A stretch of 64,000 nucleotides of DNA, taken from NCBI GenBank assembly GCA_964618075.1, contig CAZTZO010000007.1, positions 1-64,000 of the forward strand, in the 5' to 3' direction. The first letter of the stretch is position 1, and the number at the start of each line of letters is the position of its first letter. Shown piece after piece: positions 63,602 through 64,000 of the stretch. The DNA is from CAYTMY01 sp964618075. Lineage in GTDB: Bacteria; Bacillota; Clostridia; Eubacteriales; Anaerofustaceae. The notes beneath the pieces were generated by a model, which was given only the letters and a program-made list of their open reading frames with translations, did not search any database and was not told where the DNA came from. Made by a program: the position numbers and the translations under genes.

Positions 63602-63741
63602 GCGCGCGGCGTATAGCATCGCGCGCATACATATTACAAAGGGTTACAGATAAAAATGCAAAGTGAAACGGCGCATTTTTATCGTCATAAGGGGAATGTG
63701 TCCCCTGTGAATTTTTATTTGTGCCTCGCACAAATAAAAAT
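63602..63741. repeat. Cluster of inverted repeats (hairpins)
   Basis: GCGCGC at 63602-63607 pairs with 63621-63626; GGGGA/TCCCC lies at 63691-63705; a perfect 14-bp stem ATTTTTATTTGTGC / GCACAAATAAAAAT with a CTC loop lies at 63711-63741. Confidence 0.88.
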
Positions 63742-63770
63742 GGTCGGAGTGAAGAACATAAAACGCTCTA

Positions 63771-63797
63771 CCATTCGCAATACTTCGTATTGCGAAT
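63771..63797. repeat. Perfect 12-bp hairpin
   Basis: CATTCGCAATAC (63771-63782), loop TTC, GTATTGCGAATG (63786-63797). Confidence 0.92.
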
Positions 63798-63900
63798 GAA
63801 AAAGCTCCAAATCGTAATCGAATGGGGTTTTCTCGGCAGAAGCTTCCAATTTTTACGCTCCGAAACACACTTTGCAAAATAAGAAATGCAAAGGATGAGT

Positions 63901-63938
63901 AATATCATACTTTAAGCTTGCTTAAAAAGAATGATATT
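63901..63938. repeat. Nested inverted repeat
   Basis: AATATCAT (63901-63908) pairs with ATGATATT (63931-63938), with TTTAAGC/GCTTAAA nested inside. The second 68-base repeat begins within its right arm. Confidence 0.85.
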
Positions 63939-64000
63939 ACGAAGAGTTTATATGGCGACAAAATACATGAGCGTAGCGCTTTTAAGTGCGAAGCGAAAAA
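63933..64000 (+). repeat. 68-bp direct repeat, copy 2 (at window edge)
   Basis: About 90% identical to copy 1, 510 bases away. It may continue past the window, so its true length is unknown. Confidence 0.88.

Larger units (their letters stand above)
63343..64000. other. Non-coding repeat- and hairpin-rich region
   Basis: No reading frame here has a ribosome site or family signature. The stretch instead holds a 68-base direct repeat, four strong inverted repeats and several shorter ones. Confidence 0.7.

Noticed and set aside
63644..63877. 77-codon minus-strand frame in the tail region
   Set aside because: It runs through several perfect hairpins and has no ribosome site; likely a spurious frame over repeats.

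Overview
The window reads as a chromosomal stretch of an anaerobic, low-to-moderate-GC Firmicute (class Clostridia, probably a gut or rumen lineage). The evidence is an HrcA/CIRCE-controlled grpE-dnaK-dnaJ block, consistent AGGAGG-type ribosome sites, a superoxide reductase, a telA/xpaC pair and many PAS/Cache hybrid kinases. No 16S gene is present, so I do not go below class level.

Layout. 1-54: 5' part of a tRNA-Met. 249-5504: AT-rich surface-glycan cluster on the minus strand (broken acyltransferase, two family 2 glycosyltransferases, a methyltransferase with a repeat-built coiled coil, an NAD-dependent epimerase). 5722-6238: two divergent small ribbon-helix-helix genes sharing an operator-like repeat array. 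6576-9862: superoxide reductase and argGH. 10115-12531: double-ACT protein, a GPH-type sugar symporter and a small helical protein. 12725-22877: core plus-strand block (truncated PurD-like protein, MerR-like regulator, lepA, hemW, hrcA, grpE, dnaK, dnaJ, Nudix hydrolase). 22938-24691: frameshifted DUF5131 gene and M42 peptidase. 24856-28414: envelope/tellurite cassette XpaC-TelA-LemA-like-TPM. 28535-33873: pyrimidine phosphorylase, DegV, DUF1836, gamma-carbonic-anhydrase-like protein and an EAL protein. 34075-38340: argCJBD operon. 38709-42974: small membrane protein, LEA-like protein, lipoate ligase and a PTS-EIIC/EAL fusion. 43375-49030: DUF4177 protein, a sensor kinase split by an in-frame TAG, an ankyrin protein, an unknown protein, a GNAT enzyme and a transposase remnant. 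49333-61966: minus-strand phosphorelay cluster (three giant hybrid kinases, one Hpt protein and a solute-binding lipoprotein fused to a 5'-nucleotidase C-terminal-like domain). 62236-64000: TetR regulator, tiny membrane protein and a hairpin/repeat-rich non-coding tail.

How the parts fit. The two arg loci encode acetylglutamate kinase, type 2 AGPR, acetylornithine aminotransferase, ArgJ, ArgG and ArgH. They share a palindromic ATGTAT-N4-ATACAT-like element, so one arginine repressor probably controls both. The kinase cluster looks like one signalling unit: a secreted ligand-binding lipoprotein, two membrane kinases with extracellular sensors, a soluble multi-PAS kinase and a phosphotransfer protein. 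No DNA-binding output regulator lies next to it.

Most unusual points: the solute-binding/5'-nucleotidase-C fusion inside the phosphorelay operon; the PTS-EIIC/EAL fusion; a PurD-like protein that has lost its ATP-grasp core and is co-transcribed with a MerR-like gene; two genes (DUF1836 and lplA) whose promoters place the transcription start at the ATG; the divergent RHH pair with repeated TATGAAC sites; and several interrupted genes (in-frame TAA, in-frame TAG, two single-base homopolymer frameshifts, one transposase relic).
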